13,608 bases of DNA from contig JAGPVK010000214.1 of NCBI GenBank assembly GCA_018067055.1, forward strand, positions 1 to 13,608. The letters are read 5' to 3'. Both the position numbers and the translations under genes were made by a program. Below are positions 1 through 5,581 of the stretch, piece after piece. Positions within the stretch are counted from its first letter, which is position 1. Each line of letters opens with the position of its first letter. Origin of the DNA: Sphingomonadales bacterium. GTDB taxonomy: Bacteria; Pseudomonadota; Alphaproteobacteria; Sphingomonadales; Sphingomonadaceae. The notes beneath the pieces are model-generated. The model was not told where the DNA came from. It was given only the letters and a program-made list of their open reading frames with translations, and did no database searches.

Positions 1-84
1 TTCAAAAACAGAGCTGGCATCGCTGCCGGCAAGCAGTTGATCGAGAAGTTCATGCGGGATCACAGGTTCTTTGCGTCGTGACAT
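1..84 (-). CDS. IS256-family transposase, N-terminal 28 codons (partial)
   Basis: Only the first 28 codons are visible, and the gene runs off the left edge in frame. The start MSRRKEPVIPHELLDQLLAG followed by SDA is characteristic of IS256-family (mutator-like DDE) transposases, which typically open with a short basic stretch and then a conserved leader around LLDQLLAGSD. The catalytic DDE residues would lie far outside the window. A strong Shine-Dalgarno sequence (AAGGAGA, within 91-99) lies a few bases before the ATG at 84. Family assignment comes from the N-terminal motif only, so confidence is moderate to good. Confidence 0.75.
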   Translation of the reverse strand, partial: MSRRKEPVIPHELLDQLLAGSDASSVFE

Positions 85-119
85 AGTGAGTCTCCTTCTT
101 ACCCATTATGCCCGCCCGC

Positions 120-139
120 ACACGAAATTACTGACACTC
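120..139 (-). repeat. Candidate terminal inverted repeat of the IS256-like element
   Basis: On the minus strand this reads GAGTGTCAGTAATTTCGTGT, about 35 bp upstream of the transposase start. It resembles the end sequences of many IS256-family elements. The partner repeat is outside the window, so the assignment rests on position and resemblance alone. Confidence 0.45.
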
Positions 140-161
140 CCGGTCCACACCGTCAGATTAG

Positions 162-524
162 GACGAGCCCTCTGCTGTATCCGTCAAGGCAAAGCTGGTA
201 AGCAAAGGCTTCGACCTAAAACTTGCTATCGCGCCCGATCAAGGCCCCCTCAAACGTGACCCCGATCCAGTGCTTCTGCGACTGATCGCTCGTGCATTTG
301 CAGCACAGGATCTTCTGCTCTCCGGAAACCCGTCGCCGATGATTGCAGAATATAGTCCGCGCCATCTCCAACAGCTTGCCCGGCTGAGTTACCTAGCTCC
401 CGACATTATCTCCGCGATTATCGATGGCACGCAGCCGGTTGATCTGACAGGCCGCAAGATCCTGCGGATCGGGAATGTTCCACTCTGCTGGAGAGCCCAA
501 CGTAAGCTATTCGGCTTTAACTGA
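162..524 (+). pseudogene. C-terminal remnant of a large serine recombinase
   Basis: Read in one frame from 162 to the stop at 522-524, about 120 codons resemble the C-terminal end of large serine recombinases (resolvase family with a recombinase/zinc-ribbon region). Features include an opening with KAKLVSKGFDLKL, a middle with DPVLLRLIARAFAAQDLL, and an end with LSYLAPDIISAIIDGTQP, then LTGRKILRIGNVPL and a terminal RKLFGF. The resolvase catalytic domain with its serine is absent. An in-frame stop lies just upstream (159-161), followed immediately by the IS256-like end, so the gene is 5'-truncated and cannot make an active enzyme. A GTG at 270 would permit an 84-residue fragment, but this has no domain of its own. 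The orientation is opposite to the transposase. The most likely history is a degraded island integrase cut by IS insertion or a linked deletion. Confidence 0.75.
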
Positions 525-732
525 AGCCCAAAACCACTTAAATCCAATAGTGCATCTGGTGCCAGCATTTTGGGCCATGGAGATAAATGGGCATTGTTGC
601 CCACTATTGCCGCTGCCAAATGGTCTCTGGTCACCGGAACTCCCAAATGGCGCGAGCTAACCCTCTAAGAACTGGGTATTAAATGTGCACACGGTAGCGG
701 TGCCGCGAGACATTGAAAATTAAGAAAAAAGG
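525..732. other. Intergenic stretch, no gene recognised
   Basis: Short frames exist on both strands but none resembles a known family or has a ribosome-binding site. A 5-bp stem (GGCTT/AAGCC, 513-528) overlaps the recombinase stop. The stretch probably belongs to the decayed island between the recombinase remnant and tRNA-Phe. No partial copy of the tRNA 3' end was seen that would mark an attachment-site duplication. Confidence 0.5.
723..732 (-). terminator. T-tract directly after tRNA-Phe
   Basis: Immediately after the encoded CCA the minus strand reads CC then TTTTTTCTT. No hairpin other than the tRNA itself precedes it. It may assist termination or 3' processing, but this is weak support. 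Confidence 0.3.
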
Positions 733-808
733 TGGTGCCCGAGGGCGGATTCGAACCACCGACACAGCGATTTTCAGTCGCTTGCTCTACCAACTGAGCT
801 ACTCGGGC
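733..808 (-). tRNA. tRNA-Phe (anticodon GAA)
   Basis: The 76-nt gene folds as a full cloverleaf. It has a 7-bp acceptor stem GCCCGAG/CTCGGGC, a D arm with AGTTGGTA, anticodon stem AGCGA/TCGCT enclosing the loop CTGAAAA (anticodon GAA), a variable GTGTC, a T arm GGTGG-TTCGAAT-CCGCC, discriminator A and an encoded CCA. All stems pair perfectly, so it is functional by sequence. It lies downstream of yacG on the same strand, with a promoter-like element between the two. tRNA genes are frequent island attachment sites, which may explain the recombinase remnant nearby. Confidence 0.97.
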
Positions 809-849
809 ATCTGCGCCTGCGCGATGCGCTGGCGGCGTTAGGAAGCGAC

Positions 850-879
850 GCTATAGGCGGGGGGATTGCTGCTTGTCCA
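850..879 (-). promoter_or_regulatory. Probable sigma-70-type promoter of tRNA-Phe
   Basis: The minus strand has TGGACA (874-879, five of six bases of TTGACA), an 18-bp spacer and TATAGC (850-855). Transcription would start near 843, about 35 nt before the mature tRNA 5' end at 808, a normal leader length for RNase P processing. Seen by eye only. Confidence 0.45.
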
Positions 880-909
880 GCCTAAAAATGGCGGTTTCGT
901 TGCGCCAGT

Positions 910-1113
910 TCAGTCCTCCCCGTCGCGACCGGATTCACCGGCAAAATGATCGGCCAGCTGGTCTGGCGAAACCGCCGGTCCGGGGATTTTATAGCCATCG
1001 CCCAGCCATTGCAGCAGATCGCGATCCTTGCATCCGGCGCTGCAGAAAGGGGCAAATTCTGCGGTTGCCGCTTGCCGGCACACCGGGCATTTCGGAGCTC
1101 TTCCGCCAGCCAC
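910..1113 (-). CDS. yacG: YacG-type DNA gyrase inhibitor, small zinc-finger protein
   Basis: The gene encodes a 67-residue protein with the YacG zinc ribbon: Cys9-X2-Cys12, then Cys24-X3-Cys28, followed by the family block KDRDLLQWLGDGYKIPG. In Escherichia coli, YacG binds the GyrB subunit of DNA gyrase and inhibits its activity. The acidic C-terminus (ESGRDGED) is poorly conserved in the family. The only available start is GTG at 1113, because an in-frame stop lies two codons upstream. It begins 3 nt after the symporter stop, which implies cotranscription and probably translational coupling. In E. coli yacG sits with coaE and yacF; that context is absent here. The family call is firm; the physiological role here is inferred. 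Confidence 0.9.
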   Translation of the reverse strand: MAGGRAPKCPVCRQAATAEFAPFCSAGCKDRDLLQWLGDGYKIPGPAVSPDQLADHFAGESGRDGED

Positions 1114-1116
1114 TAG

Positions 1117-2550
1117 CTATCCCTGCCCAATCAGATTCGGGAAGACCGCGAAAACAAATATCAGCGCCACTCCGATTGGCGAGAGCCACGCCACCAGAAA
1201 GCGCCACAGACCAAACATCGAGCCTTCAAGTCCGGTCTCCGCTTCGATCAGCTTGCGGTCAGCGCGCCAGCCGATGAAAACAGCGGTCAGAAATGCGGTG
1301 ATCGGCAACAGTATCTTGGACACAAAGTCATCAATCGTGTCGAAAATATTCTTGTCCTCGAACAGCGACCAGAATCCCAGCGGATGGACATCGCTCCAGA
1401 CATTGAGAGAAAGCGCGCAAGCAACGCCGATCAGGAAGATGATTCCGCCAATCAGCCAGGCGGTGAAGGCACGGCCCCATTGGAATCGCCGCATCGCCCA
1501 GGCAACGACGCCTTCCAGCAAAGATATCGAACTGGTCAAGGCGGCAAAGAAGATCAGCACGAAGAATAAAAGTCCGACCAGCGACCCGGCTGGCATGGTG
1601 TGAAAAGCAATCGGCAGCGACTGGAACACCAAGGTCGGTCCGGCGGCAGCATCAAGCCCGACAGCGAAGACGATCGGGAAAATCATCAGACCAGCCAATA
1701 TGGCAACACCGGTATCGGCAAAGGCTATCATCGCAGAGGTCGGGGCGAGATTGGTTTCCTTGGACACATAGCCGCCATATGTGATCAGGGCGGCCGAAGC
1801 GACGCTCATCGAGAACAGCGCCTGTCCGAGCGCATTATTGATCACCGCCGGCGTCAGCTTGCTGAAATCCGGGGTGAAGAGAAAGGCAACGGCCTTGGCA
1901 AATTCTCCGGTGAACGCGCCGTAAATCGTGATCAGCACGAGCAGCACGAAGAAGGTCGGCATCAGATAAAATGCCGCCTTTTCAATTCCGTCCGTAACAC
2001 CGCGAGCGACAATCCAGATGGTCATGACCATGAACAATGTGTGCATGCCGAGCAGCATAGGCACATTGCCAAAAAGGCTGGTCATCCGGCCGGGAATGGT
2101 TTCCGGGCTTTCCGACGCCAGCGCGCTGGCGAATGGGTTGCCGGAAGCAACCGCACCAAGGAAGTCAGCGCCCATCACGCCGATATAATATAGCACCCAG
2201 CCAGCCACCACGCTGTAGAAAGTGAGGATCAGGAAAGCGTTGAGAATGCCGATCCCGCCGAAAATTCCCCAATGTCGACTGACATTGGAATCTTCTGCCA
2301 CCTTGACCACACTGTGGAAAGCATCGCTGCGGCCATGGCGACCGATAACGATTTCGGACAATACCATCGGCAAGCCGATCAGAAGAATGCAACCGATATA
2401 GACCAGAACGAAAGCACCGCCGCCATTTTCACCGGCTAGCGTCGGAAAACGCCAGATATTGCCGAGACCAACCGCCGCACCAATTGCTGCCAATATGAAT
2501 GCGGTTCGCGAGGACCAACCCTCGCTACCCGGTGCTGTTGCGCCTGCCAT
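1117..2550 (-). CDS. Sodium-dependent amino-acid symporter, NSS (SNF) family
   Basis: This 477-residue integral membrane protein belongs to the neurotransmitter:sodium symporter family (LeuT/MhsT type), which couples Na+ entry to uptake of amino acids or related amines. The family signature covers TM1 and the following segment: AAVGLGNIWRFPTLAGENGG (about residues 20-39), containing the unwound TM1 residues that contribute to Na+ and substrate sites. Around a dozen hydrophobic segments follow, consistent with the 11-12 TM bacterial members. The ATG at 2550 is preceded by a good Shine-Dalgarno sequence (GGGGAGA). It follows the HIT gene by 52 bp on the same strand and is closely followed by yacG. 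The substrate cannot be deduced from sequence alone. Confidence 0.92.
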   Translation of the reverse strand: MAGATAPGSEGWSSRTAFILAAIGAAVGLGNIWRFPTLAGENGGGAFVLVYIGCILLIGLPMVLSEIVIGRHGRSDAFHSVVKVAEDSNVSRHWGIFGGIGILNAFLILTFYSVVAGWVLYYIGVMGADFLGAVASGNPFASALASESPETIPGRMTSLFGNVPMLLGMHTLFMVMTIWIVARGVTDGIEKAAFYLMPTFFVLLVLITIYGAFTGEFAKAVAFLFTPDFSKLTPAVINNALGQALFSMSVASAALITYGGYVSKETNLAPTSAMIAFADTGVAILAGLMIFPIVFAVGLDAAAGPTLVFQSLPIAFHTMPAGSLVGLLFFVLIFFAALTSSISLLEGVVAWAMRRFQWGRAFTAWLIGGIIFLIGVACALSLNVWSDVHPLGFWSLFEDKNIFDTIDDFVSKILLPITAFLTAVFIGWRADRKLIEAETGLEGSMFGLWRFLVAWLSPIGVALIFVFAVFPNLIGQG

Positions 2551-2572
2551 CTATTATTCTCCCCGATATTCC

Positions 2573-2588
2573 AGACCAGTTGTGGTCT
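2573..2588. repeat. Small perfect hairpin between HIT and symporter genes
   Basis: AGACCA and TGGTCT flank a 4-nt loop (GTTG) in the 52-bp gap. No T-tract follows on the minus strand, so it is not a convincing intrinsic terminator. It may be an mRNA processing or stability element, or chance. Confidence 0.3.
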
Positions 2589-2602
2589 TGTTACCCCTGT
2601 TA

Positions 2603-2983
2603 CTAGCTGCGCATCAGCATCGGGCCAAGGGGTTTTCCGGCAAAAATATGGACATGCAGATGGGCGACCTCCTGATGGCCGTGCTGGCCGATATTCGCGA
2701 GCAGGCGATAGCCGGGCTCGACCATCCCGGCTTGCCGAGCAACATGACCGACGCCGCGCACGAAACCGGCGATTTCCGCCTCGCTTGCCGATGCGGAAAA
2801 ATCGTCCCAACTGACATAGCGGCCCTTCGGGATCACCAATATATGATCGGGTGCCTGCGGATTGATATCGTGAAAGGCGAGCACCCACTCGTCCTCATAG
2901 ACCGTCTTGTTCGGAATTTCGCCGCGCAGGATTTTCGCGAAAATATTATCGTCATCATAGGGCTGGGTCGGGTCAATCGCCAT
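2603..2983 (-). CDS. HIT (histidine triad) family nucleotide hydrolase
   Basis: The 126-residue protein has the family pattern. NIFAKILRGEIP near the N-terminus is followed by a mid-protein APDHILVIPKGRY segment and the C-terminal triad His108-Leu-His110-Val-His112 (HLHVHIF). The middle histidine is the nucleophile in HINT/HIT enzymes. Family members hydrolyse nucleoside phosphoramidates, AMP-lysine-type adducts or dinucleoside polyphosphates; the exact substrate is not deducible. The ATG at 2983 overlaps the hisE stop by one base (TGATG) and has a Shine-Dalgarno sequence (GAGGAG) 7 nt upstream. A HIT gene directly after hisE is a recurring alphaproteobacterial arrangement. A specific role in histidine or nucleotide metabolism is only suggestive. 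Confidence 0.93.
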   Translation of the reverse strand: MAIDPTQPYDDDNIFAKILRGEIPNKTVYEDEWVLAFHDINPQAPDHILVIPKGRYVSWDDFSASASEAEIAGFVRGVGHVARQAGMVEPGYRLLANIGQHGHQEVAHLHVHIFAGKPLGPMLMRS

Positions 2984-3303
2984 CAGCTTGCTCCTCTTGC
3001 CGCTTTTTCATCCAATCCCGACAGACCTTCCCGGCGCGCCAGTTCGGCGATTACGTCATCCAGCGACAGGTCCATATCGGCGAGCAGGACCATCAGGTGA
3101 AACAGCAGATCGGCAACTTCTCCGGTCATCGCCGCCTTGTCGTCCTGGACCGCAGCAATCACCGCTTCGATCGCCTCTTCGCCCAGCTTTTCGGCCATTT
3201 TGGCACGACCTTTGGCGCGGAGGCTGGCCACATAGCTGGTTTCGGGGTCCGCAGCGCGGCGCGCCAAAATCGTCTGTTCGAGAGATTTGAGAATATCGTT
3301 CAT
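2983..3303 (-). CDS. hisE: Phosphoribosyl-ATP pyrophosphatase HisE
   Basis: The 106-residue all-alpha MazG-like enzyme hydrolyses phosphoribosyl-ATP to phosphoribosyl-AMP and pyrophosphate, the second step of histidine synthesis. The diagnostic stretch AEKLGEEAIEAVIAA, followed by GEVADLLFHLMVLL, supplies the conserved acidic residues that bind Mg2+. It is a stand-alone HisE, not the HisIE fusion, so a separate hisI is expected elsewhere. No Shine-Dalgarno sequence precedes the ATG at 3303, but a TTGACG hexamer ends 31 nt upstream, suggesting a leaderless transcript. It is cut off from hisF by the PEP-CTERM unit and its terminator. It overlaps the HIT gene by one base. Confidence 0.95.
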   Translation of the reverse strand: MNDILKSLEQTILARRAADPETSYVASLRAKGRAKMAEKLGEEAIEAVIAAVQDDKAAMTGEVADLLFHLMVLLADMDLSLDDVIAELARREGLSGLDEKAARGAS

Positions 3304-3311
3304 CGCTGGCG

Positions 3312-3340
3312 GTTTGCGCGACCGATCGCCTGTTCGTCAA
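3312..3340 (-). promoter_or_regulatory. Candidate hisE promoter (leaderless geometry)
   Basis: TTGACG (3335-3340) is a near-consensus -35. At 17 bp spacing the -10 would be GCAAAC (3312-3317), which is weak. The predicted start point falls within a few bases of the hisE ATG. Its position just after the hairpin terminator makes a separate promoter for hisE-HIT sensible. Confidence 0.3.
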
Positions 3341-3372
3341 GCCCTAGCGGCAGAAGATTGCGTTACCCATGG

Positions 3373-3403
3373 AAAAGGGCCGCCAGATACTGGCGACCCT
3401 TTT
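3373..3403 (-). terminator. Strong hairpin terminator of the PEP-CTERM gene
   Basis: AAAAGGG-c-CGCCAG, a 3-nt loop, then CTGGCG-a-CCCTTTT form a nearly perfect 14-position stem with one C/A mismatch, 48 bp downstream of the PEP-CTERM stop codon. The flanking A/T runs make it look like an intrinsic, possibly bidirectional terminator. It would block read-through from the PEP-CTERM gene, and from hisF, into hisE. Confidence 0.75.
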
Positions 3404-3450
3404 CGTTGCGTATCGCTGCTGGATAGCAAACGCTACTCTAATCCTGATGA

Positions 3451-3771
3451 TCAGTTCTTCTTACGGCGCTTGGCTGCCACACGACCAGCAACAAGACCGC
3501 TCAGGCCAAAGCCGAGCATCAACATGCTGGAAGGTTCCGGAACGGGAGTTCCACCGCTGGATCCAGTGCCACCGCCGCTGGAACCGGTGCCACCACCAGT
3601 GGAACCAGTGTTACCACCACCCGATGAGCCCCAACCCGAGCTACCCCAGCCCGAGCTGCCCCAACCCGAACTACCCCAGCCGGAGCTGCCCCAGGTTGCT
3701 TGCGCGGGTGCGCCTACGGCAAAGGCCATCGCTGCCACACCAGTCAAAACTGCACATTTCATCGGTTTCAA
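3451..3771 (-). CDS. Small PEP-CTERM surface protein with WGSSG repeats
   Basis: This 106-residue precursor has three parts. A Sec signal peptide (residues 1-25) ends APAQA. A mature region of about 50 residues is made almost only of Gly, Ser, Thr and Trp, including five perfect tandem WGSSG units (27-51) followed by GGGTGSS-type units. The C-terminal PEP-CTERM sorting signal has VPEPSS (77-82), a hydrophobic segment and a basic tail RVAAKRRKKN. PEP-CTERM signals are known to be recognised by exosortase (EpsH) and are linked to exopolysaccharide and floc or biofilm formation; no exosortase gene is in this window. TTG at 3771 is 7 nt from a GGATGGAG Shine-Dalgarno sequence; ATG at 3762 is the alternative, but its spacing of 16 nt is poor. 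The gene has its own sigma-54-like promoter and terminator. The function of the mature peptide is unknown; an adhesive or matrix role is inference. Confidence 0.9.
   Translation of the reverse strand: MKPMKCAVLTGVAAMAFAVGAPAQATWGSSGWGSSGWGSSGWGSSGWGSSGGGNTGSTGGGTGSSGGGTGSSGGTPVPEPSSMLMLGFGLSGLVAGRVAAKRRKKN
3619..3693 (-). repeat. Five 15-bp tandem repeats encoding WGSSG
   Basis: Five consecutive 15-bp units encode residues 27-51 of the PEP-CTERM protein. The units differ at synonymous third positions (for example TGGGGC/TGGGGT and AGCTCG/AGTTCG), while the amino-acid repeat is perfect. This pattern suggests selection on the peptide rather than very recent slippage. Confidence 0.9.
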
Positions 3772-3813
3772 AATCTATCTCCATCCTAAGTTCAAAAAGA
3801 CTATGGATAGTAA

Positions 3814-3830
3814 AGCAACATCTTTGCCAA
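3814..3830 (-). promoter_or_regulatory. Probable sigma-54 (RpoN) promoter of the PEP-CTERM gene
   Basis: The minus strand reads TTGGCAAAGATGTTGCT. It contains TGGCA and TTGCT at the exact distance of the consensus TGGCACG-N4-TTGCW, with the invariant GG (3827-3828) and GC (3815-3816) separated by 10 bp. The start point would be near 3803, giving a leader of about 32 nt that contains the GGATGGAG Shine-Dalgarno sequence before TTG 3771. PEP-CTERM genes are known in other bacteria to be associated with RpoN and PrsK/PrsR-type regulators, which fits. Confidence 0.7.
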
Positions 3831-3899
3831 TTCGCCGAATATCGCTTTTTTAAGGGGATAGAATAGTTAATGCTGTTTCAGAAATATCGGGAATTGTAA

Positions 3900-3917
3900 G
3901 GTAAACCGACATTTACC
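3900..3917. promoter_or_regulatory. Candidate upstream activator dyad for the sigma-54 promoter
   Basis: GGTAAA-ccgaca-TTTACC is a perfect 6-bp inverted repeat centred about 105 bp upstream of the predicted sigma-54 start point. This is the usual distance range for binding sites of sigma-54 enhancer-binding proteins. The sequence between it and the promoter is AT-rich (roughly 3840-3900). Which regulator binds is unknown; a PrsR-type activator is inference. Confidence 0.4.
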
Positions 3918-3975
3918 ATCGATCTCGGGGACCGTATCGTGAACAAACAAAACGCCTTTATCGGATCGGACGGGA

Positions 3976-4737
3976 TCAGGTCCGGGCCGGAAGCCCCGCG
4001 GCTCGCAGAGCGTCATGGGCATCGGATATACTATGTTCGCCAAAGTGGAAAATAGAAGCGGCAAGGACCGCATTGGCATGACCTTCGGTCACGCCTTCGA
4101 CCAGATGATCCAGCTTCCCGACGCCGCCGCTCGCCACGACCGGAATCGATACGGCGTCGGCAATGGTGCGAGTCAGTTCCAGATCATAGCCGTCCCGGGT
4201 GCCGTCGCGGTCCATTGAGGTCACCAGCAATTCCCCTGCCCCCAGTTCGGCCATGCGCAGCGCATGTTCCAGCGCATCGATCCCGGTCGGCGTGCGCCCG
4301 CCATGGGTGAAGATTTCCCAGCGGCCTTCGGCCACGCGCCGGGCATCGATCGAGGCCACCATACACTGACTGCCGAAACGGGTGGCGATATCGCTGATCA
4401 CTTCGGGCCGGGCCACAGCGGCGCTGTTGACCGCAACCTTGTCCGCCCCCGCCATCAGCAGCGCCCGCGCATCATCGGCAGTACGCACGCCGCCGCCAAC
4501 CGTCACCGGCATGAAACAGACTTCTGCGGTGCGCCGGACGACATCGATGATCGTGTCGCGCTTCTCATGGGATGCAGTGATATCGAGGAAGCATAGTTCG
4601 TCGGCCCCGGCCGCATCATAGGCCTGCGCCTGCTCGACCGGATCACCGGCATCCTGCAGATCAACGAAATTGACACCCTTGACCACCCGGCCATTGGCGA
4701 CATCGAGGCAGGGTATGACGCGGATACGGACGGTCAT
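3976..4737 (-). CDS. hisF: Imidazole glycerol phosphate synthase, cyclase subunit HisF
   Basis: The 253-residue (beta/alpha)8 barrel condenses PRFAR with ammonia supplied by HisH to give imidazole glycerol phosphate and AICAR, linking histidine and purine synthesis. It starts [18 protein letters not shown] with catalytic Asp12. The second catalytic Asp131 lies in VASIDARRV. Phosphate-binding glycines are seen in TVGGGVRT and [12 protein letters not shown]. Length is normal and start ATG 4737 has an AGGT Shine-Dalgarno-like sequence upstream. It is separated from hisA by 118 bp holding a composite palindrome. Downstream, instead of continuing into hisE, comes the PEP-CTERM unit. Confidence 0.97.
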   Translation of the reverse strand: MTVRIRVIPCLDVANGRVVKGVNFVDLQDAGDPVEQAQAYDAAGADELCFLDITASHEKRDTIIDVVRRTAEVCFMPVTVGGGVRTADDARALLMAGADKVAVNSAAVARPEVISDIATRFGSQCMVASIDARRVAEGRWEIFTHGGRTPTGIDALEHALRMAELGAGELLVTSMDRDGTRDGYDLELTRTIADAVSIPVVASGGVGKLDHLVEGVTEGHANAVLAASIFHFGEHSISDAHDALRAAGLPART

Positions 4738-4757
4738 TTCAGAAACCTAATAATAGC

Positions 4758-4835
4758 TGTGCTCCGCACTTGATGCGGAACCCTGGAGGCAAAACTCTGC
4801 AGACGCCAGGGCTCCGGCTCGGGGGCCGGAGCACA
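4758..4835. repeat. 78-bp composite palindromic intergenic repeat between hisA and hisF
   Basis: The outer arms TGTGCTCCG (4758-4766) and CGGAGCACA (4827-4835) pair. Within them lie three smaller dyads: CCGCA-cttga-TGCGG, CCCTGG/CCAGGG (4781-4810), and an 8-bp GCTCCGGC/GCCGGAGC stem (4811-4832). It can thus fold as one multi-armed structure in DNA or RNA. It resembles the CCGGA-containing palindromic intergenic repeats common in sphingomonads and other alphaproteobacteria. Only one copy is in this window. It could act as an mRNA stability or attenuation element within the his operon, or be a passive REP/MITE-like insertion. Confidence 0.7.
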
Positions 4836-4855
4836 ATATCTATCGGGCGACAATT

Positions 4856-5581
4856 TCATCGATTGGCCATCGCAATTGCGGTCGCCAGATCCAGCCGCCC
4901 GTCATACAGCGCCCGCCCGGTAATCACGCCTTCAATCCCGTCCTTGGCAAACTGGCTGAGCATATGGATATCGTCCAGGCCCTTGACCCCGCCGCTGGCG
5001 ATCACCGGAATATCGACGCCGCGCGCCAGATCGACCGTGGCTTCGATATTGCAACCGGTGAGCATGCCGTCGCGGCCGACATCGGTGAACAGGATCGAGG
5101 CGACCCCGGCATCTTCAAACCGGCGCGCAAGGTCCCGGACGCTGACGTCCGAGACATCGGCCCAGCCCTCGGTTGCGACCATGCCGTCCCTCGCATCGAC
5201 GGCCACAACAATCCCGCCTTCATATTCCTTCGCCATATCCTTGACGAAATTCGGGTCTTTGAGCGCCGCCGTACCGATCACCAGCCGGGCGACCCCCAGT
5301 TCGAACCAGCGTTCGACCGTCTCGCGATTGCGGATACCACCACCGAGTTGCACATAGCCCGGAAAACTGGCGATAATCGCTTCCACCGCTTCCGCATTGC
5401 GAGGCGAACCGGCAAAGGCACCATCGAGATCGACGACATGGATATGCCCGGCTCCCGCCGCAGCAAACAAGCCGGCCTGTTCCGCCGGATTGTCTCCGTA
5501 AACCGTCGCCCGGTCCATATCGCCTTCGGCCAGCCGTACGACTTCGCCGGACTTCAGATCAATGGCAGGAAATACGATCAT
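4856..5581 (-). CDS. hisA: Phosphoribosylformimino-AICAR-phosphate isomerase HisA
   Basis: The 241-residue (beta/alpha)8 isomerase converts ProFAR to PRFAR, the Amadori rearrangement preceding HisF/HisH. The barrel starts [12 protein letters not shown] with catalytic Asp8. The second catalytic Asp129 is in VVAVDARDG, and phosphate-binding glycines are in QLGGGIR and VIASGGVKGL. The ATG at 5581 is preferred over GTG 5590 because it overlaps the hisH stop as ATGA and has GGAG 8 nt upstream. This 4-nt overlap implies translational coupling to hisH. Paralogy with HisF is evident, but the sequence is clearly HisA. Confidence 0.97.
   Translation of the reverse strand: MIVFPAIDLKSGEVVRLAEGDMDRATVYGDNPAEQAGLFAAAGAGHIHVVDLDGAFAGSPRNAEAVEAIIASFPGYVQLGGGIRNRETVERWFELGVARLVIGTAALKDPNFVKDMAKEYEGGIVVAVDARDGMVATEGWADVSDVSVRDLARRFEDAGVASILFTDVGRDGMLTGCNIEATVDLARGVDIPVIASGGVKGLDDIHMLSQFAKDGIEGVITGRALYDGRLDLATAIAMANR

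Larger units (their letters stand above)
1..139 (-). mobile_element. End of an IS256-family insertion sequence (rest outside window)
   Basis: The segment holds the start of an IS256-like transposase gene, read toward the left edge, plus its short upstream region. A candidate terminal inverted repeat (minus strand GAGTGTCAGTAATTTCGTGT, 120-139) resembles IS256-family ends. The outer boundary at about 139-142 is also suggested by recombinase-like coding sequence on the other strand resuming at 162. The other end and any target-site duplication lie outside the window, so whether the element is complete cannot be judged. Confidence 0.6.

Noticed and set aside
71..259. Plus-strand open frame crossing the IS end
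   Set aside because: It runs antisense through the transposase start and across the IS/recombinase junction, and resembles no protein.
389..660. Two short overlapping frames (389-646 minus, 475-660 plus) after the recombinase remnant
   Set aside because: No family resemblance, no ribosome-binding site, and they overlap the recognisable recombinase end.
733..808. tRNA-Phe as a marked attachment site with a duplicated 3' end
   Set aside because: No second copy of the tRNA 3' segment was found between 1 and 732, so an att site cannot be supported from this window.
2459..3100. 213-codon plus-strand frame opposite the symporter start, HIT and hisE
   Set aside because: It is antisense to three well-identified genes with no recognisable protein content.
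3619..3693. Possible CRISPR-like or satellite array
   Set aside because: Units are 15 bp, contiguous without spacers, and in frame within a coding sequence.
3287..3853. Plus-strand frame encoding a Pro-rich repeat (PQPEL)
   Set aside because: It is the antisense of the Gly/Trp-rich PEP-CTERM repeat region; the signal peptide and sorting signal on the minus strand identify the real gene.
3867..4079. 70-codon minus-strand frame overlapping the hisF end and the upstream dyad
   Set aside because: It starts inside hisF in another frame and shows no protein features; the region is better explained as regulatory.
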